NCBI GenBank assembly: GCA_032119795.1 | Contig: JAUMFO010000008.1 | Span: forward strand, 1 to 64,000 | Direction of reading: 5' to 3' | From: JAGIBJ01 sp032119795 | GTDB taxonomy: Bacteria > Actinomycetota > Thermoleophilia > Solirubrobacterales > Solirubrobacteraceae | DNA length: 64,000 nt | Shown: positions 51,128 through 59,890 of the stretch, one piece after another | How the letters are laid out: each line of letters opens with the position of its first letter | Position numbering within the stretch: position 1 is the stretch's first letter | Notes under the pieces: model-generated | Database searches by the model: none | What the model saw: only the letters and a program-made list of their open reading frames with translations | What the model was told of the DNA's origin: nothing | Program-made: the position numbers and the translations under genes

Positions 51128-52086
51128 CCGCCACCGAACCTCACCTTCGCTCCGCGACCCCACCGCAGGTGGGCACCGCGCCCCAGTCGCCTCCCCCACC
51201 GCCACCGATCCGCCGGATCGTCGTGACCCGCGAGCCGACCGTCGCCGACCCGCCGCCGCCAGGCGCCTACGGCGAGGCGCCGGGCTCGCGAACGCGGCGC
51301 CGCCCCTCCCCACCGCGCACGGCCACCGAGGTCGTCGAGCGGATGCGTACCGAAGACCTGCGTCTGTTCTATGGAGACAACGAGGCCGTCAAAGGCGTCT
51401 CGCTGCCGGTGCGCCGGGGCGAGGTGCTCGCCTTGATCGGCCCGTCCGGCTGCGGCAAGACGACGCTGCTGCGGTCACTCAACCGCCTCACGGAGCTCAC
51501 GCCGGGTGCCAGCCGCCAGGGCCGGATTCTGCTCGACGACCAGAACATCGACGAGCTCGAGGTCACGACGCTGCGTCGCCGCGTGTCGATGGTGTTCCAG
51601 CAGCCCAACCCGTTCCCGATGAGCGTGTTCGACAACGTCGCCTACGCACTGCGCGAACAGGGCAGCAAGCGGCCACGCAAGGCCGAGCTGCAGGAGCCCG
51701 TCGAGCTCGCCCTTGAGCGCGCGGGGCTGCTGCGTGAGGTGCAAGACAACCTCGATCACCCGGCGCTGCGCCTCTCGGGTGGCCAGCAGCAACGGCTCTG
51801 CATCGCCCGCTCGCTCGCCGCCAATCCCGAGGTACTGCTCCTCGACGAGCCGTGCTCAGCGCTCGACCCTCGCTCAACCGAGGTGATCGAGGAGCTGATC
51901 GTGCGTCTGCGCGAGACGGTGGCCGTGGTGATCGTGACCCACAACCTGCAGCAGGCCCACCGCATCGGAGACAAGGTCGGCTTCATGTTCCTCGGCGACC
52001 TCGTCGAGCACGGCGACGCCAGCCAGGTGTTCTCCAGCCCGCGCGAGCCGCGCACCGCCGAGTACGTCTCCGGAGCCTTCGGGTGA
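51124..52086 (+). CDS. pstB: Phosphate ABC transporter ATPase PstB (second copy) with a Pro-rich N-terminal extension
   Basis: A 320-residue ATPase: Walker A GPSGCGKTT, VFQQPNPFPMSVFDNV, signature LSGGQQQRLCIARS, Walker B VLLLDEPCSALDP and VTHNLQQA. About 70 Pro/Arg-rich residues precede the ABC domain, absent from the first PstB. The ATG overlaps the pstA stop. Confidence 0.93.
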   Translation: MTATEPHLRSATPPQVGTAPQSPPPPPPIRRIVVTREPTVADPPPPGAYGEAPGSRTRRRPSPPRTATEVVERMRTEDLRLFYGDNEAVKGVSLPVRRGEVLALIGPSGCGKTTLLRSLNRLTELTPGASRQGRILLDDQNIDELEVTTLRRRVSMVFQQPNPFPMSVFDNVAYALREQGSKRPRKAELQEPVELALERAGLLREVQDNLDHPALRLSGGQQQRLCIARSLAANPEVLLLDEPCSALDPRSTEVIEELIVRLRETVAVVIVTHNLQQAHRIGDKVGFMFLGDLVEHGDASQVFSSPREPRTAEYVSGAFG

Positions 52087-52820
52087 GAGGGCCCGCGATG
52101 GCCGTCCTGCTCATCGGCGCCACGCTCCCGGCCCTTGCCGGGTGCGAGTCGACGCAATCCAAGAGCCAGCGCGCCGAGCGGGAGGCGGGCACCCAAGTCA
52201 AGACCGAGCAGGGCCTCACGATCGCCACGCCCAGCGCAGACCTCGAAGCGACGGCCACCACGCTGCTGACCGACCCGGAGGTCGGCTCGGCGGTGGTGGT
52301 CGAACTCAAGAACACGTCAAAGGACGACGCCTTCGAGGTGCCCGTGCTCGTGAAGGTGGCGGGGGCCGGTGGCGAGGATCTCTTCTCCAACGCGGTGCCG
52401 GGGCTGCAGCGCTCTCTCACCCACGTGGCCGTCGTGCCCGCCGGCGGGACCACGGTCTGGGTCAACGACCAGGTAACCGTCACCGGCGGCGCCGACGCCG
52501 CCACCGCGACGGTCGGAGACGCTGAGGGCCAACCGCCCGCGAAAGCCGTCCGGTTCAGCGCAACCCAGCCGAAGCTCGAGGAGGACCCCACAAGCGGCCT
52601 CGCCGGCACCGGATTCGTCAAGCACGACAGCCCAGAGGATCTGCGCCGGGTCGTCGTCACGGTCGTGGCTCGGCGTGGCGACCGCATCGTCGCCGCCGGG
52701 CGGGGCATCGTGGCCCGCATCAAGCCCGGTAAGCGCGCCCGTTACCAAGCCTTCCTGATCGGCGATGCGCGTGGTGCCGAACTCTCCGCCACCGCCCAAC
52801 CCAACATCGATCCTGAATGA
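52083..52820 (+). CDS. Lipoprotein of the pst2 operon, unknown function
   Basis: A 245-residue lipoprotein (MRGPAMAVLLIGATLPALAG, then Cys 21 in a good LAGC lipobox). The mature part holds beta-rich segments (VGSAVVVELKNTSKDDAFEV, VAVVPAGGTTVWVNDQVT, DLRRVVVTVVARRGDRIVA), which suggests an extracellular FxLYD-like beta fold, inferred by pattern only. The GTG start overlaps the pstB stop (GTGA); without it the signal would lack its positive charge. Confidence 0.82.
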   Translation: MRGPAMAVLLIGATLPALAGCESTQSKSQRAEREAGTQVKTEQGLTIATPSADLEATATTLLTDPEVGSAVVVELKNTSKDDAFEVPVLVKVAGAGGEDLFSNAVPGLQRSLTHVAVVPAGGTTVWVNDQVTVTGGADAATATVGDAEGQPPAKAVRFSATQPKLEEDPTSGLAGTGFVKHDSPEDLRRVVVTVVARRGDRIVAAGRGIVARIKPGKRARYQAFLIGDARGAELSATAQPNIDPE

Positions 52821-53689
52821 CCGCGCTGCCGCCCACCCCTGCACCGATTCCGCTTGGCCGCGCCGGCGAGCGTTGCTCCGCCTGCTCCGCGCCGCTTGCC
52901 GAAGACCAGCGCTACTGCCTGAACTGCGGACTGCGACGCGGCGAACCCCGCGTGGCCTACGACACCCTCCTGCGCCAGCCGCCCACCGGGGCTGAGCGTG
53001 CGATCCCGGCTGCCGCGCCGGCCGCGCCGGGCCTGGCCCGGACCATCTCCCCACTCGGCGCCGCCGCCGGGCTGGGACTGCTCCTCCTCGCGATCATCGC
53101 CGGAGCGTTGCTCGGCGGCCGCCGCGACGAGCCGGTCGCCCAGCAGGTGCTGACCGTCCCTGCGTCGGCCACGACGCCGGTGGCCTCGACGCCGACCGCG
53201 TTCGTTGGCGATTGGCAGGACGGCGACGGCTGGACGGTCCAGCTCCAGGCCCTGCCAAAGGCCGGGACGACCCCCGAACAGGCGACCGCCGCCAAGGCCA
53301 GCGCCACGAGCGCCGGGGCCCCGGACGTCGGCGCCCTGGACTCCTCGCTGTTCGCCAGTCTCACGCCCGACCAGTACGTCATCTACTCGGGACGGTTCGA
53401 CGACAAGAAAGCGGCCAAGGCAGCACTGAAAGACCTCAAAGCCTCGTTCCCGGACGCCCAAGTCGTCGAGGTGTCGACGACCGCAGCCGACGCGGCGAGC
53501 GCCGACGAAGCACCGGAGGCGGAGAGCAAGACCAGCGACAGCGAACTCAAAGCGCTGGAGAACGCCTCGCCCGAGGAATACATCAAGAAGTCACGCAAGT
53601 TGCCGGACGAGGTGGTGACCGAGGGCGAGCCGCCACCGGTCGACAACGCGGCCCCCGGCGGCGGCACCGAAGCAGCGGAGATCGGATGA
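52817..53689 (+). CDS. Zinc-ribbon, single-helix protein with SPOR-like domain
   Basis: A 290-residue protein. Residues 20-37 form a zinc ribbon (Cys 20, 23, 34, 37: CSAC...YCLNC). One helix (about 79-100, AAAGLGLLLLAIIAGALLGG) follows. Residues about 137-222 look like a SPOR-type module (GWTVQLQAL, YVIYSGRFDDKKAAKAALKD), suggesting contact with peptidoglycan or septal glycan; the acidic tail is low complexity. It would be oriented with the ribbon inside and the SPOR-like part outside. ATGA overlap with the lipoprotein gene. Confidence 0.82.
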   Translation: MTALPPTPAPIPLGRAGERCSACSAPLAEDQRYCLNCGLRRGEPRVAYDTLLRQPPTGAERAIPAAAPAAPGLARTISPLGAAAGLGLLLLAIIAGALLGGRRDEPVAQQVLTVPASATTPVASTPTAFVGDWQDGDGWTVQLQALPKAGTTPEQATAAKASATSAGAPDVGALDSSLFASLTPDQYVIYSGRFDDKKAAKAALKDLKASFPDAQVVEVSTTAADAASADEAPEAESKTSDSELKALENASPEEYIKKSRKLPDEVVTEGEPPPVDNAAPGGGTEAAEIG

Positions 53690-54120
53690 CGCTCATCGAA
53701 CGCCTATTCCCGGCGGCGAAGCCGCCAGCGCCCGCCGTCACGCCGGCCGCCTCCACCCCGCCGACCGCCTCTGCGCTTTCGCCAAGCCAGCCCGTCGACC
53801 CGAAGATCCGTGAGCTGCAACTGCGGCGCACGCACCTGGCCGAGCAGCTCGCCGAGCGCCAGTGGGATCTGGGCGGCGTGACCTATGAGATGGCCATCCG
53901 GGACCACTTTCGGATGGACGTGCTCGTCAAGCTCTCCGCCGAACTGCAGCAGATCGACGCCGAGCTCGCTGAGGTCGAACGCCTGCTTCGGCTTGAGTCG
54001 GGTGGAGCGGCTGGCGAGTGCCCCGTCTGCCGCTCGCCGCACAGCCGCGGCGCGGTGTACTGCTGGTCCTGCGGCGGGCAGCTCATGGCCACCGAGACGA
54101 AACGGGTGCCCGCGGCATGA
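53686..54120 (+). CDS. Small coiled-coil protein with C-terminal zinc ribbon
   Basis: A 144-residue soluble protein. A Pro/Ala-rich N-terminus leads to a coiled coil (about residues 40-102, RELQLRRTHLAEQLAERQ, LVKLSAELQQIDAELAEVER) and a zinc ribbon with Cys 112, 115, 126 and 129 (CPVC...YCWSC). The ribbon resembles those of the genes on either side, so the proteins may contact one another. Starts at ATGA overlap. Confidence 0.82.
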   Translation: MTLIERLFPAAKPPAPAVTPAASTPPTASALSPSQPVDPKIRELQLRRTHLAEQLAERQWDLGGVTYEMAIRDHFRMDVLVKLSAELQQIDAELAEVERLLRLESGGAAGECPVCRSPHSRGAVYCWSCGGQLMATETKRVPAA

Positions 54121-55667
54121 GCGGCCCGGAGCGATGCAGCTGCGGGACGACGCTCGCCGCCGAGCAGCGGTATTGCCTGCGGTGCGGGGCTGCGACGGCG
54201 CAGGCGCAGGCGGTCCGCCGGTCGTTGGCCGCTGCCCTCCAGCCCCAGGCCATCACGGCGGGCCCTTCCTCCGCGCCGCGCGTGCGCGTGGCGCTGAGCG
54301 CGCGCCAGGCCACGGAGCTGCCGCTACGGGCGGCCACGCTCGCGTTCGCCCTCGTGCTCGGCAGCGCCGCTTGGTCGGCCGCCGAGATCGTGTCGCCCGG
54401 CACCGGAATCCGGGCCACGGCCGTCGCGCTTGCGCCGGCCCCTGGAGGAAGCGCTGCACCCCCGGCGCCGGCTGCAGCGGTGACCGGCAGCGGAGCCGTC
54501 GCCGCGGCGACGGCGACCTCCACCGAGCCCGCGAGCGAGCCTGAGGTCGAGACACCCATCGTCGCCGAGCCGACCGCCACACCAGCGACGGCCGACGCGG
54601 CCACCGACGAGACCTCCGAGACGGAGTCCGACGCTGCCGACGACACCGGTCAGGGCGACGCGCCGGCCACCACCGATACCGCGACGACGCCGCCCCTCAG
54701 CCGGGTGATCGTGCTCTCCCTCCCCGCCATGCCATACGAGTCGATCGCCGATCCCGCAGGACCGGCGCCGTACCTGAGCGGCGAACTCGCGGGCAAGGGC
54801 GCGACGCTGCGCGCTTTCCATGCCGCGGCGCCGACCACGCTCGCAAGCAACGTCGCGCTACTCAGCGGCCAAGCCCCAAATGCCGCGACGCTCGCCGGCT
54901 GCCCCATGGTCGCCGACGTGGCGCCAGGCACGGTCGGCGACGACGACCAAGCGGCCGGCGACGGTTGCCGCTACTCGACCGACGTCTTCACGGTCGGCGA
55001 CCTGCTGGCCTCCACCGATCGCACCTGGAGGGTCTATTCCGAAGACGCGGCTGGCGCCGCGTGCAGCCCGCCGGCTGACGGCGCGCCGTTCCCCGCCGGG
55101 CTGCCCGCGCCGCTGGCGTTTCGCACGGTCGCCGACGATCCCGGTTGCGCTCAGCGTTTCGTGGGCATGGATCGCCTCGCGAGCGACCTGCAGAACACCA
55201 AGACGGCGCCTGCCCTCAGCTACGCCGAGATCCGGGGTTGCCAGAGCGATGGCAGCGCGTGCCGCCCCGAGGATCCGGCCGCCGTTGACGCGTCGCTGCG
55301 GCGGATCGTGCCCGACCTGCTGCGTTCAACCGCGGACGACGACCAGACGGCCATCCTGCTCGTTCCGTCGCATGCTCCCGAGGAGGCCTCCGACCGGGCC
55401 GCCTGCTGCAGCGACCGGCCGTGGCTGAAGGGCGACGCCAGCTCCGCCGGAGGCGGCCGCACCGGCGCCCTGGTGCTCTCCCCCCTGGTGCGCGCCGGAT
55501 CAGTCATCGACGGCGCCGTCGACCACCTCGACGCGCTCAAGACCGTCGCCCTGGCTCTGAACGTCCGCGCTCCCGGCTACGCCGGCCGCGAGGAGGTCAA
55601 GGGCTTCCCCCGGGAGACGTGGGAGCGCTGGACGCCTAGCGCTTCCAGCGCAGCCAACGCGGAGTAG
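54117..55667 (+). CDS. Zinc-ribbon membrane phosphoesterase-like protein
   Basis: A 516-residue protein. Zinc ribbon at residues 7-23 (CSCG...YCLRC), one helix at about 71-90, a Thr/Ala/Glu-rich linker, then from about residue 205 an alkaline-phosphatase-superfamily phosphoesterase-like domain (LSRVIVLSLPAMPYESIADP, TTLASNVALLSGQAPN, TAILLVPSHAPEEASDRAAC). The usual metal-binding Asp/Glu near the start reads LPAMPYE, so activity is uncertain. It is the last gene of the pst2 operon, coupled by ATGA. Confidence 0.8.
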   Translation: MSGPERCSCGTTLAAEQRYCLRCGAATAQAQAVRRSLAAALQPQAITAGPSSAPRVRVALSARQATELPLRAATLAFALVLGSAAWSAAEIVSPGTGIRATAVALAPAPGGSAAPPAPAAAVTGSGAVAAATATSTEPASEPEVETPIVAEPTATPATADAATDETSETESDAADDTGQGDAPATTDTATTPPLSRVIVLSLPAMPYESIADPAGPAPYLSGELAGKGATLRAFHAAAPTTLASNVALLSGQAPNAATLAGCPMVADVAPGTVGDDDQAAGDGCRYSTDVFTVGDLLASTDRTWRVYSEDAAGAACSPPADGAPFPAGLPAPLAFRTVADDPGCAQRFVGMDRLASDLQNTKTAPALSYAEIRGCQSDGSACRPEDPAAVDASLRRIVPDLLRSTADDDQTAILLVPSHAPEEASDRAACCSDRPWLKGDASSAGGGRTGALVLSPLVRAGSVIDGAVDHLDALKTVALALNVRAPGYAGREEVKGFPRETWERWTPSASSAANAE

Positions 55668-55713
55668 GAGAGGGTTTCGCCAACGGCGCGCAGGCCCGGG
55701 GTGCCCAGCCTCG

Positions 55714-55719
55714 TAAGGT
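55714..55719 (+). promoter_or_regulatory. -10-like element before the SulP gene
   Basis: TAAGGT lies 9 nt before the ATG at 55729, so the SulP gene probably has its own promoter with a very short leader. Confidence 0.35.
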
Positions 55720-55728
55720 GCCCTCCGC

Positions 55729-57225
55729 ATGGAAGCTTCGCCGCCGGTCGCCCCTCCCCGCTCTTCACGCCTGGCGATCCCAGACCGCAAGACGCTGCGC
55801 GTCGAGCTGCTCGCGGGCCTCGTCGTGGCGCTCGCGCTGATTCCGGAGGCGATCTCATTCTCGATCATCGCCGGCGTCGATCCGCGCGTCGGCCTGTACG
55901 CGTCGTTCACGATGGCCGTCACCATCGCGATCGTCGGCGGGCGCCCTGCGATGATCTCGGCCGCCACGGCCGCGATGGCGCTCGTGGTGATCACGCTCGT
56001 CAAAGACCACGGTGTGGAATACCTGCTCGCCGCGACGATCCTCGCCGGGCTCTTCCAGATCGCGCTGTCGGCCAGCGGCGCGGCCAGCCTCATGCGGTTC
56101 GTGCCGCAGTCGGTGATGACGGGCTTCGTCAACGCCCTGGCGATCCTGATCTTCCTCGCGCAGATCGAGCACATCACTGGCGCCGGCGCCGAGGGCTACG
56201 TCTTCGTCGCGGCTGGCCTCGCGATCATCCTGCTGCTCCCCCGGCTCACCACGGTCGTCCCCTCGCCACTGATTGCGATCGTGGTCCTCACCGCGATTGC
56301 CGTCGCCGCCGGACTCGCGTTGCCCGACGTCGGTGAGGAGGGCCAGCTCCCGACGGCGCTTCCGCTGCTCGGCATCCCGGACGTCCCGTTCACCCTCGAG
56401 ACGCTGAAGATCATTGCCCCGTACTCGCTGACGCTCGCGATCGTCGGACTGCTGGAGTCGCTGATGACGGCCCGCCTCGTCGACGACATCACCGACACCT
56501 CATCAGACAAAACCCGTGAGGCCCGCGGCCAGGGCATCGCGAACGTCGTGACCGGCGCCTTCGGCGGGATGGCCGGCTGCGCGATGATCGGCCAAACCAC
56601 GATCAACGTGCGCATCAGCGGTGCACGGACCCGCCTCTCGACCTTCTCCGCCGGCGTGTTCTTGCTGTTTCTGATCCTCGTGCTCGGCCCGGTCGTCGCG
56701 GTGATCCCAATGACCGCCCTCGCCGCGGTGATGGTGTTCGTCTCCTACGCGACCTTCGACTGGCACAGCATTCGGCCCGAGACGCTCAGGCGCATGCCGC
56801 TCGGCGAGACCGTCGTGATGCTCTCGACCGTCGCGGTGACGGTCGCCACCAGCAACCTGGCGCTCGGCGTGGCGGTCGGTGTGCTCGTGACCATGGCGGT
56901 GTTCTCGCGCCGGGTCGCCCACCTGCTCACCATCCACCGTCGACTGTCCGACGACGAGGCGACGGTCCTCTACACCGTCGAGGGCGAGCTGTTCTTCGCC
57001 TCCAACGAGGAACTCACCGACGCCTTCCACCACCCCGAGGACCCCGACCAGATCGTGATCGATCTCAGTGGTGCCCACGTCTGGGACGCCTCAGCCGTCG
57101 GCGCGCTTGACGCCGTCGCTCAGAAGTACGAGCGGCAGGGGAAGTCGGTGGAGATCATCGGCCTTAACGAGCCGAGCGAGCATCTGCACCGCAGCCTCTC
57201 GGGCAAGCTCGCCGCCGACCACTGA
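55729..57225 (+). CDS. SulP-family anion transporter with STAS domain
   Basis: A 498-residue inner-membrane protein of the SulP/SLC26 family: about 12 helices (LLAGLVVALALIPEAISFSI, DPRVGLYASF, MTGFVNALAILIFLAQIEHI, NVVTGAFGGMAGCAMIGQT) and a C-terminal STAS domain (VIDLSGAHVWDASAVGALDA). Transports sulfate, bicarbonate or other anions; the substrate cannot be decided. It follows the pst2 cluster but not in its overlapping chain. Confidence 0.93.
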   Translation: MEASPPVAPPRSSRLAIPDRKTLRVELLAGLVVALALIPEAISFSIIAGVDPRVGLYASFTMAVTIAIVGGRPAMISAATAAMALVVITLVKDHGVEYLLAATILAGLFQIALSASGAASLMRFVPQSVMTGFVNALAILIFLAQIEHITGAGAEGYVFVAAGLAIILLLPRLTTVVPSPLIAIVVLTAIAVAAGLALPDVGEEGQLPTALPLLGIPDVPFTLETLKIIAPYSLTLAIVGLLESLMTARLVDDITDTSSDKTREARGQGIANVVTGAFGGMAGCAMIGQTTINVRISGARTRLSTFSAGVFLLFLILVLGPVVAVIPMTALAAVMVFVSYATFDWHSIRPETLRRMPLGETVVMLSTVAVTVATSNLALGVAVGVLVTMAVFSRRVAHLLTIHRRLSDDEATVLYTVEGELFFASNEELTDAFHHPEDPDQIVIDLSGAHVWDASAVGALDAVAQKYERQGKSVEIIGLNEPSEHLHRSLSGKLAADH

Positions 57226-57238
57226 GGACGAGCGCGGA

Positions 57239-57254
57239 CGTCGCGCCGGCGACG
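57239..57254. terminator. Short hairpin between convergent genes
   Basis: CGTCGC and GCGACG pair around a 4-nt loop, between the SulP stop (57225) and the convergent permease stop (57259). Weak candidate bidirectional terminator. Confidence 0.3.
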
Positions 57255-57258
57255 AGGG

Positions 57259-58128
57259 TTAGACGGCCCCGACGAGTGTCTCCTCCGTGGTCTCCTGGAC
57301 ATGGCCGCGGCGGCGCCAGGCGACGTACCCGTATGCCGCAACAAACTGGACGGTCAGGACACAGACGATCATGCCGCCGGTCGAGGCGTCCAGGTGGTAG
57401 CTCAGGTAGGTCCCCATCACACAGGCCAGCACGCTGCCCGCTGCCGCGATCATCAGCATCCGATCGAAGCGCTCGGTGAGCAAGAACGCCGTGGCACCGG
57501 GCGTAATGAGCATCGCCACCACGAGCACGATGCCCACGGCCTGGAGCGCCACGATGACGGTGAGTGCCAGGGCGCCGAGCAGCAGCGCTTCGAGGCGACG
57601 CGGCGAGATACCAATCGCGTGGGCATGGGTGGGATCAAACGCGAAGAGGACGAGGTCCCGCCGCTTGTAGAGCAGCACGGCGATGACCACGAAACCGATA
57701 CCCAGCACCTGGTAGACGTCGGAGTTGCTGACGCCGAGCACGTTGCCGAACAGGATGTGGAAGAGGTCGATCTGCGAGGGGATCACCGAGGCGAGGACCA
57801 ACCCGAGTGCGAACAAGCCGGTAAAGACGATCCCGATCGCCGCGTCCTCCTTCACCTTGCTGGTGCGGTTGAGGCCTCCGATGAGCGCAACCGCTCCGGA
57901 GCCAAACAGAAACGCACCGATCGCGAACGGTGCGCCGAGGACATACGCGAGGACCACCCCGGGCAGCACCGCATGCGAGACGGCATCGCCCATCAGCGAC
58001 CAGCCCAGCAGCGTGAGCCAGCAGGAGAGGATCGCGCACGTCAGCCCGCAGGCAACGGCGACGAGCAGTGCGGTCCGCATGAACGCGAACTGCAGCGGGT
58101 CGGTGAACCAGCCAACGAAGTCGGTCAC
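57259..58128 (-). CDS. ABC-3 family metal permease (Mn/Zn/Fe type)
   Basis: A 289-residue permease of the ZnuB/MntB/SitC group: about eight helices, with GDAVSHAVLPGVVLAYVLG (conserved His) and FAFDPTHAHAIGISPRRLEALL, both signatures of this group. It moves Mn, Zn or Fe ions inward. The GTG start overlaps the ATPase stop. Last gene of the importer operon. Confidence 0.92.
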   Translation of the reverse strand: MTDFVGWFTDPLQFAFMRTALLVAVACGLTCAILSCWLTLLGWSLMGDAVSHAVLPGVVLAYVLGAPFAIGAFLFGSGAVALIGGLNRTSKVKEDAAIGIVFTGLFALGLVLASVIPSQIDLFHILFGNVLGVSNSDVYQVLGIGFVVIAVLLYKRRDLVLFAFDPTHAHAIGISPRRLEALLLGALALTVIVALQAVGIVLVVAMLITPGATAFLLTERFDRMLMIAAAGSVLACVMGTYLSYHLDASTGGMIVCVLTVQFVAAYGYVAWRRRGHVQETTEETLVGAV

Positions 58129-58913
58129 GCGGTGGCCTCGTGAAGTCGTAGAGCTTCCGCAGGAACGAACCCACCGAAGGCGGCCGCCAGCGGTTCGGGA
58201 CGCAGCACCTCGTGGGCCGTCCCTTGGGCGACGATGTGCCGGTTGATCAGGGCGATCCGATCGCAGAGTTCCGGGACGGCGATGAGGTCATGGGTCGACA
58301 CGAGAATCGTGCGTCCCTCCTGAGCCAGCCCACGCAGCAGCGCGGTGATCGTCGCCTCGCTGCGCTTATCGACGCCCGCGAACGGTTCGTCGAGCAACAG
58401 CAGCTCGGCGCCTTGCGCGAGTCCACGGGCAACGAACGCGCGTTTGCGCTGCCCGCCGGAGAGGGCGCCGATCTGGCGGTCAGCGAGATCGGTGAGTTCG
58501 ACGCGCTCCAGCGCGGCGTCGATCGCTTCGCGGTCTGCGGCTCCCAGCCGCCGCCGAGCCCCGAGTTTGCCGTAGCGGCCCATCGCGACGACGTCTCGAA
58601 CGGACACCGGAAACGCCCAGTCGACATCCTCGTTCTGCGGCGCGTAGGCGACGCGACCAGCGCGCCGGGCGCCGGCCGGAGGCGCCCCGAAGAGCTCGAC
58701 ACTGCCAGCATCCGGCTTCACGAGCCCCATGAGCGCCTGAAAGAGCGTCGACTTCCCGGATCCGTTCATGCCGATCAGGCCGTGCACGAGTCCGGACTCG
58801 ATCTCAAGGTCGACCCCGTCGAGCGCCAGCGTCGCGCCATAGCGGACGCGCAGTCCATGGACGGCGACGGCTATGGACGCCCCGGCGTCGTAGCCGCTGA
58901 ACTCCCGCGTCAT
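58125..58913 (-). CDS. Metal ABC transporter ATPase
   Basis: A 262-residue ATPase: Walker A GMNGSGKST, Q-loop APQNEDVDW (the VDW motif is typical of Mn/Zn importers), signature LSGGQRKRAFVARG, Walker B LLLLDEPFAGVD, H-loop VSTHD. It overlaps both neighbours by 4 bp, as a tight operon. Confidence 0.94.
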   Translation of the reverse strand: MTREFSGYDAGASIAVAVHGLRVRYGATLALDGVDLEIESGLVHGLIGMNGSGKSTLFQALMGLVKPDAGSVELFGAPPAGARRAGRVAYAPQNEDVDWAFPVSVRDVVAMGRYGKLGARRRLGAADREAIDAALERVELTDLADRQIGALSGGQRKRAFVARGLAQGAELLLLDEPFAGVDKRSEATITALLRGLAQEGRTILVSTHDLIAVPELCDRIALINRHIVAQGTAHEVLRPEPLAAAFGGFVPAEALRLHEATA

Positions 58914-59839
58914 GACGGACCTCCCGCGCCCAGACCGGCCGCGATCGTTTCGGCGTCGCGTCGCAGCAACTCCAGATAGGTGGGGACCGGGCCGTCGGCT
59001 TTCGAGAGCGAGTCGACGTAGAGCGTGCCAGCAAACTTCGAGCCTGCCTCCTTCCCGACCTGTTTCATCGCCTCCGGGCTGACCGTCGATTCACAGAACA
59101 CGCCGGGCACCTGTCGGTCGCGCACAAACTCGACGGTCGAGGCGATCTGCTGCGGCGTGCCTTCCTGTTCGGCGTTGACGGGCCACAGGAACTGCTCGGT
59201 GAGGCCGAGATCACGAGCGAGGTAGGAGAACGCGCCCTCGCACGTGACGAGCGCGCGCTGGTTCTCGGGCAAGTTCTTCACGTCGGCCGCGACCTCCTCA
59301 CCCACCGCCCGCAGTTTGGTCTTGTAGGCGTCGGCGTTGGCGCGGAACTCGGCCTCCCCGGCCGGATCGAGCTTGGCGAGCGCCTTGTAGATGTTCTCGA
59401 CGTAGATCTCGGCGTTCTTCGTCGACATCCACGCATGTGGGTTCGGCTTGCCGGCGTACTCGGTGTCGCCAGCGATCGGGATCGCGTCGATGCCTTCCGT
59501 GAGCGTGGCTTTCGGCGCGCCGCTGCGATCGATGAACTGCTCGAACCACCGCTCGAGGCCGAGGCCGTTCTCGAGGATCAGGTCGGCGTCGGCGGCGCGC
59601 TTCAGATCGCTTGGGGTGGGCTCGTACCCGTGGATCTCAGAGCCCGGCTTCGTGATCGATGCCACCGCGACTCGGTCGCCAGCGACCTCGCTCGCCATGT
59701 CGGCGATGACGGTGAACGTGGTGAGCACGGTCTTGCGACCATCGCCTGCTGCCGACTCAGAGGAGTCACCGCAGCCCGCGAGTAGGCCGACCACAGCCAG
59801 AGCGAGAGCCGCCTGGCACACAAGAATGAATTTAGCCAT
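58910..59839 (-). CDS. Manganese-type metal-binding lipoprotein (cluster A-I)
   Basis: A 309-residue lipoprotein (lipobox LLAGC) of the PsaA/MntA group. Ligand positions are HGYEPTPSD (His), NPHAWMS (His), TCEGAFSYLA (Glu) and YVDSLSK (Asp). The His/His/Glu/Asp set is typical of Mn or Fe importers, whereas Zn types carry a third His at the Glu site. The ATG at 59839 lies 6 nt after a TAAGGT -10 and inside a palindromic operator. It is first in the importer operon. Confidence 0.93.
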   Translation of the reverse strand: MAKFILVCQAALALAVVGLLAGCGDSSESAAGDGRKTVLTTFTVIADMASEVAGDRVAVASITKPGSEIHGYEPTPSDLKRAADADLILENGLGLERWFEQFIDRSGAPKATLTEGIDAIPIAGDTEYAGKPNPHAWMSTKNAEIYVENIYKALAKLDPAGEAEFRANADAYKTKLRAVGEEVAADVKNLPENQRALVTCEGAFSYLARDLGLTEQFLWPVNAEQEGTPQQIASTVEFVRDRQVPGVFCESTVSPEAMKQVGKEAGSKFAGTLYVDSLSKADGPVPTYLELLRRDAETIAAGLGAGGPS

Positions 59840-59851
59840 GACTAAACCTTA
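59831..59851 (-). promoter_or_regulatory. Leaderless promoter and DtxR/MntR-like operator of the Mn-type importer
   Basis: On the minus strand, TAAGGT is followed after 6 nt by the ATG. The palindrome TTTAGTCATGGCTAAA (59831-59846) covers the start codon and touches the -10. A GGGTAAG-TTTAG motif recurs about 24 bp upstream. The layout fits repression by a DtxR/MntR-type metalloregulator; none is encoded here. Confidence 0.6.
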
Positions 59852-59890
59852 CCCGACTACGCGCCTAAACTTACCCGTTCCCCTCGCCAC

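Noticed and set aside
54117..55667. Annotation as phospholipase C
   Set aside because: Only the general alkaline-phosphatase-superfamily pattern is visible; the metal and substrate residues that define phospholipase C cannot be confirmed.
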